Part shown: in pieces, positions 21,771-32,552 of the stretch
How the letters are laid out: each line of letters starts with the position of its first letter
Numbering within the stretch: position 1 is the first letter of the stretch
DNA from: Eutreptiella sp. 'Long Island Sound 2002'
Lineage: Eukaryota; Euglenozoa; Euglenophyceae; Eutreptiales; Eutreptiaceae
Direction of reading: 5' to 3'
Length of the DNA: 64,000 bases
NCBI GenBank assembly: GCA_964036045.1
Contig: OZ038381.1
Coordinates: forward strand, 63,984,242 to 64,048,241
The notes under the pieces: generated by a model
Seen by the model: only the letters and a program-made list of their open reading frames with translations
What the model was told of the DNA's origin: nothing
Databases searched by the model: none
Translations under genes and position numbers: made by a program

Positions 21771-21820
21771 GATTGCAAGGTGTGCTTGCTTGTGTGTTTG
21801 CTTTGTGAATGCCGGGGTGT

Positions 21821-21845
21821 GAATACGGGAGCTTATGTCGAATTC
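21821..21845. other. Unoccupied piggyBac-type target site
   Basis: GAATACGGGAGC, TTAT, GTCGAATTCG is continuous here. The left half (to TTAT) also stands at 17,397-17,412 before a left terminal repeat. The right half (from TTAT) stands at 13,899 after a right terminal repeat. This is the empty allele of that insertion. Confidence 0.75.
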
Positions 21846-21924
21846 GCACGAAATTCGTACGAGTTTCGTACGAATTTCTGTGAATTTCATCCAATTTCTT
21901 CGTTTTATTGTTGCATTGTTCCAT

Positions 21925-22322
<398 letters not shown>

Positions 22323-22324
22323 TT

Positions 22325-23533
22325 ACTACACCCCTCTCCCCTTAAATCTAGCTAACAAGCAACAACAAGCAAGCAACAAGAAGCAAGCAACAACAAGCAA
22401 CAAGCACTTCTCCTCACCGTTATGGCCATTGCTCCGCCTCATCGCTCCGGGCTCTACTCTACTCTAGCCATCTTGGTGCCCAGGTGGTGGCCTTGACAAA
22501 TCCAAGTTTTGAGCCAAAAACTCACCGGTGGCGGCCCGGGGCGGGGGCGCCAAATCGGGAGGTGCCCTCTCAAATCTGCGCAATTTTGGGCCAAAAATAG
22601 CCATTTTTAGCCCAAAACAGCCCCAAAACCCGGGCGAAACGCCCAAACGAAAGGATACGGTGAGTACACTGCACGTGCGGCTTCACTTCACCGTGTCAAA
22701 GAGCTCTCTAGTGCCCTTCAATTCCACGATATGTCCGAGAAACAGCCCAAAAAGGTGCCAAAAAGCCCCAAAACCTGCGCAATGCGCACCACCACCCCGA
22801 AACCAAGCACAGGACGTATGTTGGGTTAGGTGGCTCAAATTCGAATTCCGAGGGCGCCTAGTCCACCCGCAACCCCCCACTTTTTGTGGTTTCCAAGCCT
22901 CAGAGTCGCCCAACGAGCCACTTAGACCCCCGTACCAGTGGTCACTTGGTGGAGCCGGAGGGCCGGCCAGCCCACGCACAGTGGGGGCCAACGGTGGGTC
23001 CACTAGGCTCCCCAGGGCGAACAAAATGATTTTTTCCAAAGTTGTTCCTAGACCACTTGGGATGCTCAAACAAGTGTTTTGAGTCCATTTTGAGCCCGTG
23101 GTGGCGCGTTTTGGGCCATGGAAAATCCCAAGATGCCTTGAAAATGGGCCATTTTGGGACCAAAAAGGGGTCAAAAATGGGTCGAAAACGCGTTTTTCCA
23201 AAAGTGATCCTGGACCATTTGGGATGCTCAAACAAGTGTTTTTAGCCCATTTTGAGCCCGTGGCGACGGGTTTTGGCTCATGGAAAATCCCAAAATGCCT
23301 TGAAAATGGGCCATTTTGGGACCAAAAATGGGTCAAAAATGGGTCCAAAACGCGTTTTTCCAAAAGTGATCCCGGACCATTTGGGATGCTCAAAAAAGTG
23401 TTTTTAGCCCGTTTTGAGCCCGTTTTGACCAACTTTAGCCCGTTCCACCACATGTATGCACGACTTTGTGCCCTTCGCATGTACGTTAGAGCCGTGTGGT
23501 GGAGCCACCTAGAGTTGGGAGAGGGGTGTAGAT
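22325..23533 (-). mobile_element. Non-coding element E, complete copy
   Basis: It is bounded by TACACCCCTCTCCC (from 22,325) and GGGAGAGGGGTGTA (to 23,533), a 14-bp terminal inverted repeat, with (AT)n immediately outside both ends. Inside are three roughly 162-bp repeats marked by GCTCAAACAAGTGTTTT at 23,063, 23,225 and 23,388. No protein-coding signature. Non-autonomous DNA element is the simplest reading. Confidence 0.65.
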
Positions 23534-23537
23534 TGGA

Positions 23538-23583
<46 letters not shown>

Positions 23584-23604
23584 TCTAATCTACACCCCTC
23601 TCCC
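23519..23604. repeat. Large hairpin: element end, (AT)20, inverted element end
   Basis: GGGAGAGGGGTGTAGATTGG followed by AGGA, about 42 bases of AT, then the exact-type complement (TCCTCTAATCTACACCCCTC and TCCC) forms a nearly perfect palindrome of about 86 bases. Confidence 0.85.
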
Positions 23605-23914
23605 ATGCCGACGTTGCTATTCGTGTTAGATGCCTCACAAGGAAAGTAGGGGTGTTACTCATGTGAGTGTTGTGGATAAGCGGAGAGGCGGACCCCATCT
23701 GCCACCTTTGTCGAGCACCTCCGAACGGTTGGCTATGCGGCCCAGGTGTGATCCGACGGTTCGCACCGCCCCTCACCCCAATGCGGGGGAGGGTAGCATC
23801 GGCTTGGGTATTCGCAGCCGCACTGCGAACCTTAGGGGGGTGGGCTCTTGAGGCGGGCAAGGGGTTAGATTTACAACAGACACACATATATAGGGGGGGG
23901 GTTAAAAAGGTTAG
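23605..23914. other. Unannotated spacer with a segment shared with 32,150-32,260
   Basis: No gene. The stretch from CACCTCCGAAC (23,717) through TCGGCTTGGGTATTCG (about 23,815) is repeated, diverged, at 32,156-32,255 and partly at 31,628-31,680. It looks like a common terminal or repeat-family segment. Confidence 0.5.
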
Positions 23915-24480
23915 TGCGGATGTGTGGCCATTGAAACTCGGGTCGGTGGCTTTGGACCCCACCGCCATCAAGGTACATCACACCTCCCCGCTTACACCCC
24001 ATTTGCACAACCCTTCTTCCCCCTCAAACAAAAGATGATTTGGTCCCTTGGGACTCTTTCTAAGCAGTTGCCAATAAAAATGGTTGCAGGCAAACGGGGC
24101 ACTTCGCACGTGTGGCCATAGCAACTCGGGGCGGTGGCTTCGGACCACACCGCCATAAAGGTACATCACCCTTCCCTGCTTACACAGCATTTGCACAACC
24201 CTTCTTCTCCCTCAAACAAAAGATGATTTGGTTCCTTGGGACACTTTGTAAGCAGTTGCCAATAAAAATGGTTGTAGGCAAATGGGCTAGTGCGGACGTG
24301 TGGCCATAGCGACTCGGGGCGGTGGCTTTGGACCACACCGCCATGAAGGTACATCACCCCTCCCTGCTCACACCCCATTTGCACAGCCCTTCTTCCCCCC
24401 CAAACAAAAGATGACTTGGTTCCTTGGGACACTACCTAAGCAGTTGCCAAAAAAATGTTTGCAGGCAAATGGGGGGGCTC
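23915..24480. repeat. 188-bp tandem repeat, three copies
   Basis: Copies are marked by GTGTGGCCAT at 23,921, 24,109 and 24,297, exactly 188 bases apart. Each has AAGGTACATCAC and CAGTTGCCAATAAAAATGG, the last with one short deletion. A degenerate fourth start is near 24,640. No protein evidence. The region 24,481-24,905 shows nothing further. Confidence 0.85.
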
Positions 24481-24905
24481 AGCATGGTACTCTTAGGAAA
24501 CAAAAGTAGTGTATGGCACGTGGTTTTAGAGGGTGGGCGGAGCCTTAGAGGGGTATGCTGATGAGGCAGGCAAGGGGTTAGTATAGACACACATAACGAG
24601 GTGGGGCGTTTCAAGGCAAGTGCGGACGTATGGTGGCTTTGGACCACACGGACACGAAGGTAGATCACTATTCCCCCTCACTCCATGCTTTCACAGCCCT
24701 TCTCCCCTTGCAAAGAAAAGAGCTACCATCGGAGCGGAAGAGACGGGATGGGCTCAGGTAGGGGGGGTTAGCACGTTACTGTTAGACAACGCAAGTAGTG
24801 TGTGGTTCGAGGATGAGGGGTTTTTTGCTTGGTTGTGTTATGGGGTCGGGAGCGATTTGGAAATAGAATGTATTCGCCATTCGGGAAACTTGTGGGTCTC
24901 AGCCC

Positions 24906-25355
24906 CTACACCCATGCCCTCAAGGACAAGCTGTATCGACCACAACATGGAAGCTCATGTGGCATGCTTCCATCAAATCCATACAGTGTGTTGTGGAGTA
25001 GTTCATACTCCTTCCCGTCCCATTGCATTACGCATGGTGGCCCAAAATGAAAGATGTACGTGGCACTCCGTATGAAACGGCAGTCATCTATGTGGCGTCC
25101 TGCTGCTGCATTGTAGTTGTTGAAAACATTCCGCCAAATTGCATTGCCATCATGGAGATGGAGGGCAGTGAACATATCGGCTTTGCCTGCGTGGAGCGGC
25201 AGTGTGTCCCCCCCTCCCTTGAAAATTTTTTGCGATGCGTTCATTTGCCACTTTGTTAGCGGTGTGTAGCGGGTTGCTAGGCCGTGCCATGCCAAGCCAT
25301 TTCCGGTTGCAACTTTGACCGGTTCATTGAAAATAGTGTCCGGTGTGATGTCCAT
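24906..25355 (-). CDS. Small unknown ORF downstream of the SF1 helicase
   Basis: An ATG-started 149-residue frame begins 88 bases beyond the helicase stop, on the same strand. It has a mixed hydrophobic and polar composition unlike the nearby repeats. Its DGKEYELLHNTL segment resembles DGKVYAMHHNKL in a plus-strand frame near 29,560-29,600, which suggests a small repeated protein family. I recognise no domain. Confidence 0.35.
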   Translation of the reverse strand: MDITPDTIFNEPVKVATGNGLAWHGLATRYTPLTKWQMNASQKIFKGGGDTLPLHAGKADMFTALHLHDGNAIWRNVFNNYNAAAGRHIDDCRFIRSATYIFHFGPPCVMQWDGKEYELLHNTLYGFDGSMPHELPCCGRYSLSLRAWV

Positions 25356-25442
25356 GGTGAATGAGTTGAGGAGTGGGATGTATTGCGAGTGTGAGTGGGA
25401 GTTGTAGTTTACGAGATTTTGTTCGATGGATGTAGTGATAGA

Positions 25443-27749
25443 TCAATGTGCATGGCACCACATGCACAATGTGGGGGTGATTTGTGTTCCATGTTGGTGC
25501 GTGAAGGTGTTGCATGTTGCGGTGTGGGGGACGAGGCCGTACAAAAATGTCATGAGTGAAACGCCCATAGCCATGTGTTGGCAATGTGTCAACATTGCCG
25601 GGTACAAGGCTTGGAAGAGGCCTAGTGTAAAAGTGTAGCGTTTGTTGCCTCTGGTGAGTGCACTTCGCATTTTGCGCGGGACATCGGTGAACAGTTCTAG
25701 TTCCCATGCATGTAGGGGTCGACATTGTACATTGCCATAGATTACGGGGTCAAGTGCCTCCTGAAAAGGGAACCCTTGCAGGTGTGCTGGTACTGGAAAG
25801 GCCAAGATGTTGGTGAAAATCCATGTGCAATCGGGATGTAGAAAGCGGCCCAATGTTGCAGGCACGGGGCAACCGAGCCGATTTGCCAGATCGGATTGGA
25901 TGGGTGCCAAGATGTGTGGTTGTAGGAGTGTTGTTTGAAGGAAAACCTTATCCATTGGCATCCACGTACATATGACCCAGGCAGTTGTTGAATGGGGTGG
26001 TGCATCCGCCGTGAACTGGGGCAGTTCTTGTGCGGTATGTACGCGGGTCAGGGGGATAGGTTGCCCTGTTGCTACTGCAGCAAGTGCATCCATCAAGTGC
26101 TTAACTTGCTGGCGGTCCTTCCACTTTCCAATCTCACCCACGATGAACAGACCGTGCCTTGCTCGGGAACATGCTACGTACCGTCGTGCATTGGTAGCAA
26201 AAAACCCGGGATTTTCAGATGCAAGGGTTAGGATGACAATGTCCGCTTGTTTGCCCTGAAATCGTCCAACCGTGTCAATGTGTGCCACCCCCGGGTGCGA
26301 ACCAAACACCGCCTTATTCAAGCGGTTTTGTTCAAAGTGGTTGGCAAGTATTGCGATGGATTTGCCCTTCCACCGGTCTTGTCCCCACGCAAGAATGTCT
26401 TGCACATATCGAGTTGATTTTGTGCAGAAAGACGATGTGGGGACGCGAGGGGTGAATGTTGCACAAGTGAGGTTGAACATTTCACTCACTGGCGTGTGTT
26501 CTTGGTCAATGGACGTGTCCACCAAGTGAATGCTTGTGTCTCCCGGCATAGGAGCAGTGGCGGTTTCGGGTGCATGTCCAATCATATGCCCACAGAACAC
26601 AGTACTGACAAAGTTTGTGAGTACTTCGGTCATCCGATGCTGCTCCGTGATGATCGTGTGGGGAATGATGCCGGCTCTGCAAACATCAAGGCCACTAACC
26701 TGCGCAAGGTCAACCAGTTGGGCGATGTCGTCCTTGCTTATGCGGAGGGGTAGTGCCATATCTGAGCGCAAATGTGTGTGTGGCGGCAATTGCAACGGAT
26801 CCCCCAAAAAAGTGGTATTCTGGGCACATGTTGTTAGTGCCACGGATTGTGGGAGGTTGGTGCGGCTTGCCTCATCCACGATGTGGTGGATGAAGAACAG
26901 GGCTTGTAACTTTGGACTTAAGGAAAGGGCATTTGTGGTGAAAACGAACATGGCGTCGGACAAGACATCTTGCACTGTGCATCGCAGTGTCTTTGCGAGT
27001 GCATGTGCGCATAGTTTGTGATTGATGTTTCCCGTGGCCCGTTGCACTTTGGAGTAGAGGCGCACCACTGCCGGGGCAGTGAGACTGCTCTTTTCAGCCC
27101 AAGTGGTACACAAGGCATCCACAAGCGCATTTGTGGGACCCGTGACTAGGGTGCAGTGGCCTGCTAGAAAGCGAGCCTCCATGATGGCCATTGCCACATG
27201 TGATTTACCGCAGCCTGCCGCCCCGGTTATTGAGCTAAACCTTACGGACATGCTTGTGTTGAAGGCCGCTGCCTGGGATGGCTCCAGATGGAGCCTTGAT
27301 GCCACAAGCGGCAAGATGTCCGGTGGTACAGGGCTCTGTGCGATGTTCCCAAAGCCGGTCGCCATTATGTCCAAAAAGTGCAACGGGGCGCGCTTTTCGT
27401 TGAGGGCTTCTAGTATCCACTCATCCGGTAGCATATTGGGGATGTACGTGATGTCGTATTCACCGTTGGGGATGTTGTCATCGTCAAATTGCAGTCTCAC
27501 AACATCCTCGTTAACATGGATTGCTGCCCCCTCCCACACATTGCTGCCACTTGTGATGCGGAACCCGTCATCTTCAAGAAATTCCTGTCTTCCCCATTTC
27601 TCGATCCATGTCGTGCATCCCTCCATCGAGGAGGAAAATTTCAACACTTGTTGGGATTTGGTTGTGGCAGCAAGGTGGCTTGTGGCATCCATTGATGCGT
27701 GCTGTAAGCGAATAATGGATGGTAGGCTGAACTTTGGAGTGGTGGCCAT
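25443..27749 (-). CDS. UPF1-like SF1 helicase
   Basis: The start was chosen at MATTPKF (27,749) because the conserved hairpin at 27,760-27,827 lies directly upstream; about 768 residues. SF1 motifs appear in order: AGCGKSHVAMA (Walker A, about residue 175), VDEAS (motif II, about 290), FLGDPLQLPP (motif III), ITEQHRM (motif IV area), DTVGRFQGKQADIVILTL (motif V) and YVACSRARHGLFIVGE (motif VI). These order and spellings are typical of the UPF1/DNA2 group, ATP-driven nucleic-acid translocases. The C-terminal 200 residues are not recognised. The frame is uninterrupted, unlike most genes here. It follows the GRF-finger gene on the same strand, each with its own leader hairpin. Probable role is in replication of the mobile element; this is inference. 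Confidence 0.75.
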   Translation of the reverse strand: MATTPKFSLPSIIRLQHASMDATSHLAATTKSQQVLKFSSSMEGCTTWIEKWGRQEFLEDDGFRITSGSNVWEGAAIHVNEDVVRLQFDDDNIPNGEYDITYIPNMLPDEWILEALNEKRAPLHFLDIMATGFGNIAQSPVPPDILPLVASRLHLEPSQAAAFNTSMSVRFSSITGAAGCGKSHVAMAIMEARFLAGHCTLVTGPTNALVDALCTTWAEKSSLTAPAVVRLYSKVQRATGNINHKLCAHALAKTLRCTVQDVLSDAMFVFTTNALSLSPKLQALFFIHHIVDEASRTNLPQSVALTTCAQNTTFLGDPLQLPPHTHLRSDMALPLRISKDDIAQLVDLAQVSGLDVCRAGIIPHTIITEQHRMTEVLTNFVSTVFCGHMIGHAPETATAPMPGDTSIHLVDTSIDQEHTPVSEMFNLTCATFTPRVPTSSFCTKSTRYVQDILAWGQDRWKGKSIAILANHFEQNRLNKAVFGSHPGVAHIDTVGRFQGKQADIVILTLASENPGFFATNARRYVACSRARHGLFIVGEIGKWKDRQQVKHLMDALAAVATGQPIPLTRVHTAQELPQFTADAPPHSTTAWVICTWMPMDKVFLQTTLLQPHILAPIQSDLANRLGCPVPATLGRFLHPDCTWIFTNILAFPVPAHLQGFPFQEALDPVIYGNVQCRPLHAWELELFTDVPRKMRSALTRGNKRYTFTLGLFQALYPAMLTHCQHMAMGVSLMTFLYGLVPHTATCNTFTHQHGTQITPTLCMWCHAH

Positions 27750-27759
27750 TGTGTTTAAT

Positions 27760-27827
27760 CCAAAGAGTGTGCAAAAGAACGAAGGTAACTCGGTTAAGAG
27801 TACACCTGTAGGTGCAGCACTCAGTTG
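27760..27827 (-). promoter_or_regulatory. Leader hairpin, copy a (before SF1 helicase)
   Basis: Minus-strand inner stem AGGTGTACTC / GAGTTACCT with loop TTAACC; outer arms CCAA..GAGTG.TGCA / TGCA.ACTC..TTGG pair with small bulges. The start codon is 11 bases after the 3' arm. Confidence 0.7.
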
Positions 27828-27913
27828 GGTTCCACAATAATCACCTATGAATGAGAGCATGAACAAATGGGCCGCAACATCACGACCATTTGGTGTTTGT
27901 CGGACCGCCACAA

Positions 27914-28777
27914 CTAAAAGTTGACTGTATTGGTAGCTATTTTGAAATCCAGAATCACATATGAGCCATGTTCCGTTTTGGTGGGCGTGGGATCAATAGC
28001 TTTGGGAACGTGCACGATCCTCACATAGTGCTTGCTTTCGGTTCGTTTGGGTTCCTCATCGGTGGAGGTGTTGGCTGGATTGTGATTGAGCATCATTTCA
28101 TTGTTATGGAGGATTGAGCCTATTGGAAGGAGGGGGGGGCCTTCATATTTGAGTGTGACCGAATTTGCATCTGCGGAACCCGTCACCCCGTTGTGCACAA
28201 TGATGACTATTGATGCGGTGGTTTCATACATTGTGATTGGGATAGCTTGTTTGATTTCCATAGCCATTGAGCTTGGCAGCGATGTTTGTTTGTTGGGGGA
28301 GGTCATAAAGAGGCTTGTACGACGGATTTTGGGTTCCGGAGATTGTGGTACCTCTTGCCGTGGCGATTGTGATGGCGATGCCGCTGGTGTAGTTTGGCTC
28401 AGGGGTGTATTTTCCGTCACCTCCGAATGTTGTCGCTCAAGCTTGAATCCACACATCTTGCAGTCTCGGTGTTGTGTTTCTGGTTTTTGCGTTGCGCCGC
28501 GAATAAAATTGCACCCCCCTCCATACTCATTCCAACACTTGAAGGTGTACCGGCCATCCCAGTCTTTGAGTTGACAGGGTACCCCACAAGAGCAATCGGG
28601 CCAGTCGTGTGGTACGTGCTTCGGGGGTTCTGTCCATTGGAAACTGCCTTGGTGACGATCTCCGGGCTTGCTCTCGGGACATCATAGGAATTTTCGTTCG
28701 TAGTTCTGGTTGGATGTTCCGCTGACTTTCTCTTGTAGTGGTGTGTGGCAAACGGGGCATGTTGGAGGGTCCGACAT
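27914..28777 (-). pseudogene. GRF-type zinc-finger protein, one nonsense
   Basis: It starts at MSDPPTCPVC (28,777), 45 bases after leader hairpin b. The frame has one TGA at 28,682-28,684 and otherwise runs on to the stop at 27,914, about 287 residues. The N-terminal CPVCHTPL is a possible Cys-pair. After the TGA, CSCGVPCQLK and GRYTFKCWNEYGGGC match the GRF zinc-finger pattern (CxCG, then Gly-Arg-x-aromatic, then Cys). DCKMCGFKLERQ adds another CxxC. A Ser/Pro-rich linker and a beta-rich C-terminus follow. GRF fingers bind single-stranded nucleic acid in known DNA-repair proteins, so a partner role for the helicases nearby is plausible. Confidence 0.6.
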
Positions 28778-28821
28778 TGTAGCAGTGCTTGTACCACGCG
28801 TTGCGATGGAGATCGTTTGAG

Positions 28822-28893
28822 CCTTGATGAGTATTGAATGAAACGAAGGTAACTCGGTTAAGAGTACACCTGTATATGCAATACTCAACGAGG
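28822..28893 (-). promoter_or_regulatory. Leader hairpin, copy b (before GRF-finger gene)
   Basis: Inner stem AGGTGTACTC / GAGTTACCT, loop TTAACC. Outer stem TGAGTATTG / CAATACTCA is perfect and extends by CCT / AGG. Confidence 0.75.
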
Positions 28894-29689
28894 CTAGGCA
28901 AAAAAGCTGTAGATGGTGGAAATGAAGGTGGTCATGCTACCTAAAAGTCCTTTTGCATTGGATCCATATTCACTATCTTGTCCTCCTATGGGTTCGAACG
29001 GCGTGTGACGTTGTGACATGCAATGACGTGGTGTGACCCTTACGGGGGAGGTGCATATGTGTTGCAGCAATGGAAGCGTCATTTCGTTGAAGCCGGTTTT
29101 GGCACGGATTACTTGTGGAACACACTGTTTGGCTCACGTCTGATGGCGTTGGACCAATGTTGTGATTGTGGACTGCCCTTTTTCCGACTTCTTTCTTTAC
29201 CATGCGTAATGCACAAAGCAATGGCAACGACTTTACAATGCAGCCTAACAAAGAAACGGGCACGGCAAGGCACGAAATAAGAACCCCCACCCACCGCGTC
29301 ACCTCTTGCATGCCTACCCTTTAACATGTGCTGGCCGCATCACACCAGGACCTTGTGGGATGTATTTTTGATGGCATGGGAGGTGATTTCCTTATAGGCC
29401 TATTGTGGGAATGATTGAGGGTTGGTTAGTTGTTGTGTGGTTGCTGCTTGACACGTTCCTTTGGATGGGGTCCACGTCTTTGGTGGCACGGAAAATTCGG
29501 CGCATTGGTGGGGCAACATTCCTTTACATGTACAGCGGTCCACCATGTATGATGCACCACGAGACGGCAAGGTGTATGCAATGCACCACAACAAACTGGT
29601 CGGACATGGACAGAAAGATCTTTGTATATTCAATGTGGACATTATTGGCGGCACCATACACTTTTTAGAGCGGGGTGGGCAATAAGAAG
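28894..29689. other. Unassigned interval with weak coding fragments
   Basis: No gene I can support. A plus-strand frame at 29,461-29,685 shares DGKVYAMHHNKL with the small minus-strand ORF at 24,906-25,355 and may be a degraded relative. Confidence 0.3.
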
Positions 29690-32170
29690 TGTCCCGAGGG
29701 GCCCGAAGGGCGGACTGGCTACTTAACCGCGGCTGTCGTGGGGATTGGGAAATTTTTAGAGTGGGGAAGAGGAACAGATATGGCCCACTGGTGGGCTGAG
29801 TGGCTACATAACCCTTGTTGTCTTGTCCCCAATGCTCAGCACGGGGACACAATCAGAAATGGCCCACGTGGGCAAAGTGGCTATATCACCCCTGCCTTTC
29901 CCGGGGATCACCACCTCTTCAAATCGCGGAAGAAAATCAGAAGTGCCCACGGGTGGGCAGCGGGGGTGTCTTGGGGGTACCCAACTCTTTAGAACGGGGA
30001 GAAAATTCTGCAGTGCCCCATTGGTGGGGTAACTGGCTATGCAAGTTTTGCCACCCGGGGGGTCCCCAACTCTTCGGAGGGGGCAAGGAAATCACAAACG
30101 CCCATTGGTGGGCAGAGTAGGCACATTACCTTTGCTGTCTGGGGGGTACCCAACTCTTTAGCGCGGGGAGGAAAATCCGAAGTGACCTACTGGTGGGCCA
30201 AGTGGTTACATAACCCCTGCAGTCTTGGGGGTTTCGCATTGTTTAGAGCGGGGAGGAATATCAATAGAGGCCCAATGGTGGGCGAAGTGGCGAGACTACT
30301 CCTACCGTATGGGGGTCCCCAACTCATCACAGCGGAAAGGAAAATTTGACGTTGCCCACTTGGGGGCCCAGTGCCTACGTAACTCCTGCCGTCTTGGGGG
30401 TCTGCACCTCTTCGGGGCGGGGAGGATTATTTGAGGTGCCCCATCGGTGAGTGGAGTGGCTACATAACCCCTGCTGTCCTGGGGGTCCCCAACTCTTAAA
30501 AGTGTGGATGGAAATCGGAACTGCCCATTGTTGGGTGGAGTGGCTACATAACCCCTGCCGTCTTGGGGATCCCCAGCTCTTCACAGCGGGGTGGAAAATA
30601 TGACGTGGGCTGGGTGGCTACATAACCCTTGCCGTCCAGGGGGTCCCAGACTCCTCAAAGTGGGGAGGGCAATCACACGTGCCCGTTGGTGGGCGGAATG
30701 GCTACATAACCCCTGCCGTCTTGGGGGTCCCCAACTCTGCAGAGCGGGGAGTAAAATCTGTAGTGGCCCATTGGTGGGCGGACTGGCTACATAACCCCTG
30801 CCGTCTAGGGGGTCCCCACCTCCTCAGAGCGGGGAGGACAATGTGTGGTGGCCCACGGGTGGGCGGAGTGGCTACATAACCCCTGCCGTCTCGGGGATCC
30901 CCAACTCTTTAGAGCAGGGATGAAAATGTGCGGTTGCCCATTGGTGGGCGGAGTGGCTACATAACCCCTGCCGTCTAGGGGGTCCCCAACGCCTCAGAGC
31001 GGGGGGGGGGGGAATTAGAAGGGCCCATTGGTGGGCGGAGTGCCTACATACCCCCTACCATTTGAGGGCTCCCCAACTCTTCAAGGTGGGGAGGGAAATA
31101 AGGAGTGCTTATTGGTGGACGGAGTGCCTACATAACCCCTACCATCTCGGGGTCCTCAACTCGTCAGATTAGGGAGGGACATCAGAAGTGCCAATTGGTG
31201 GACGGAGTGTCTGCCTAACCTCTGCCGTCTAGGGGGCCCTCAACTCTTCACATCGGGGAAGGAAACCACGAGTGCCCATTTGTGGGCGGAGTGGCTACAT
31301 AACCCCTGCCGTCTCGGGGGTCCCCAACTCTTCAGAGCGGGGAGGGAAATCAGGAGTGCCCATTTGTGGGCGGAGTGGCTACATAACCCCTGCCTTCTAG
31401 GGGGTCCCCAATGCTCAGCACGGGGATCAAATTAGAAATTGCCCACATGTGGGCACACGGGCTACCTAACCCCCGCCGTCTCGGGGGCCCCCAGTGCTCA
31501 GCACGGGGACAAAATCAGAATTGGCCCACATGTGGGCATAGTGGCACCGTAGCGCATGCCGTCTTGGTGGTCCCCAATGCAAAGCACGGGGACAAGTTCA
31601 GAAATGACCCACATGTGGGTGCTTGGCACCTCCGAACTGTTTTGTATGCGGCCCAGGTGTAGTCCGAAGTTTCGCACCGGTCCTCAACTCTTCAGATTAG
31701 GGAGGGACATCAGAAGTGCCAATTGGTGGACGGAGTGTCTGCCTAACCCCTGCCGTCTAGGGGGCCCTCAACTCTTCACATGGGGGAAGGAAACCAGGAG
31801 TGCCCATTTGTGGGCGGAGTGGCTACATAACCCCTGCCGTCTCGGGGGTCCCCAACTCTTCAGAGCGGGGAGGGAAATCAGAAGTGCCCATTTGTGGGCG
31901 GAGTGGCTACATAACCCCTGCCTTCTAGGGGGTCCCCAATGCTCAGCACGGGGACAAAATTAGAAATGGCCCACATGTGGGCACACTGGCTACCTAACCC
32001 CTGCCGTCTTGGGGGCCCCCAGTGCTCAGCACGGGGACAAAATCAGAATTGGCCCACATGTGGGCATAGTGGCACCGTAGCGCATGCCGTCTTGGTGGTC
32101 CCCAATGCAATGCACGGGGACAAGTTCAGAAATGACCCACATGTGGGTGTCGGGCACCTCCGAACTGTTG
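29690..32170. repeat. About 84-bp tandem repeat array
   Basis: Units of the type GGGGTCCCCAACTCTTCAGA, GCGGGGAGG, GTGGGCGGAGTGGCTACATA, ACCCCTGCCGTC recur every 83-85 bases, about 29 copies of varying quality. Within it, 31,150-31,680 is duplicated head to tail as 31,681-32,210 (about 530 bp). Reading frames here are repeat artefacts. Confidence 0.85.
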
Positions 32171-32444
32171 AGTATGCGGCCCAGGTGTAGTCCGACGTTT
32201 CGCACCGCCCCTACCCTGGAATAGGATAGGGTGTCATCGGCTTGGGTATTCGTTGATAGTGATATTGGGACCCTTAGGAGGGTCTTGCGACCGGCGATAA
32301 TGGGGTGAGGGACCACCATGGGACATTATGGTTGCGCTTTTATTTAATTGCGGCAATTCGCGGTGGTGGTGCTAAACGGATGTAATTATTGGCAATTTAC
32401 CGGCAAAAATCCTTACACGAACAGACACCTTGCCAACCAGGAAC

Positions 32445-32503
32445 TGGACTTGGAGAAGAAACGAAGGTAACTCGATTAAGAGTACACCTGTTTTCCAAGT
32501 CCA
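32445..32503 (-). promoter_or_regulatory. Leader hairpin, copy c (orphan)
   Basis: Inner stem AGGTGTACTC / GAGTTACCT, loop TTAATC; outer stem TGGACTTGGA / TCCAAGTCCA is a perfect 10 bp. No gene follows; the sequence downstream on this strand runs into the terminal segment at 32,156-32,300. Confidence 0.75.
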
Positions 32504-32552
32504 TTTGTAGAGCACATTGTGACGCATTAAGTGTTGCCATCCTATCAATGGG

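Noticed and set aside
29690-32170. CRISPR array (84-bp, 114-bp and 188-bp repeats)
   Set aside because: Units are contiguous variants without unique spacers, and the context is eukaryotic.
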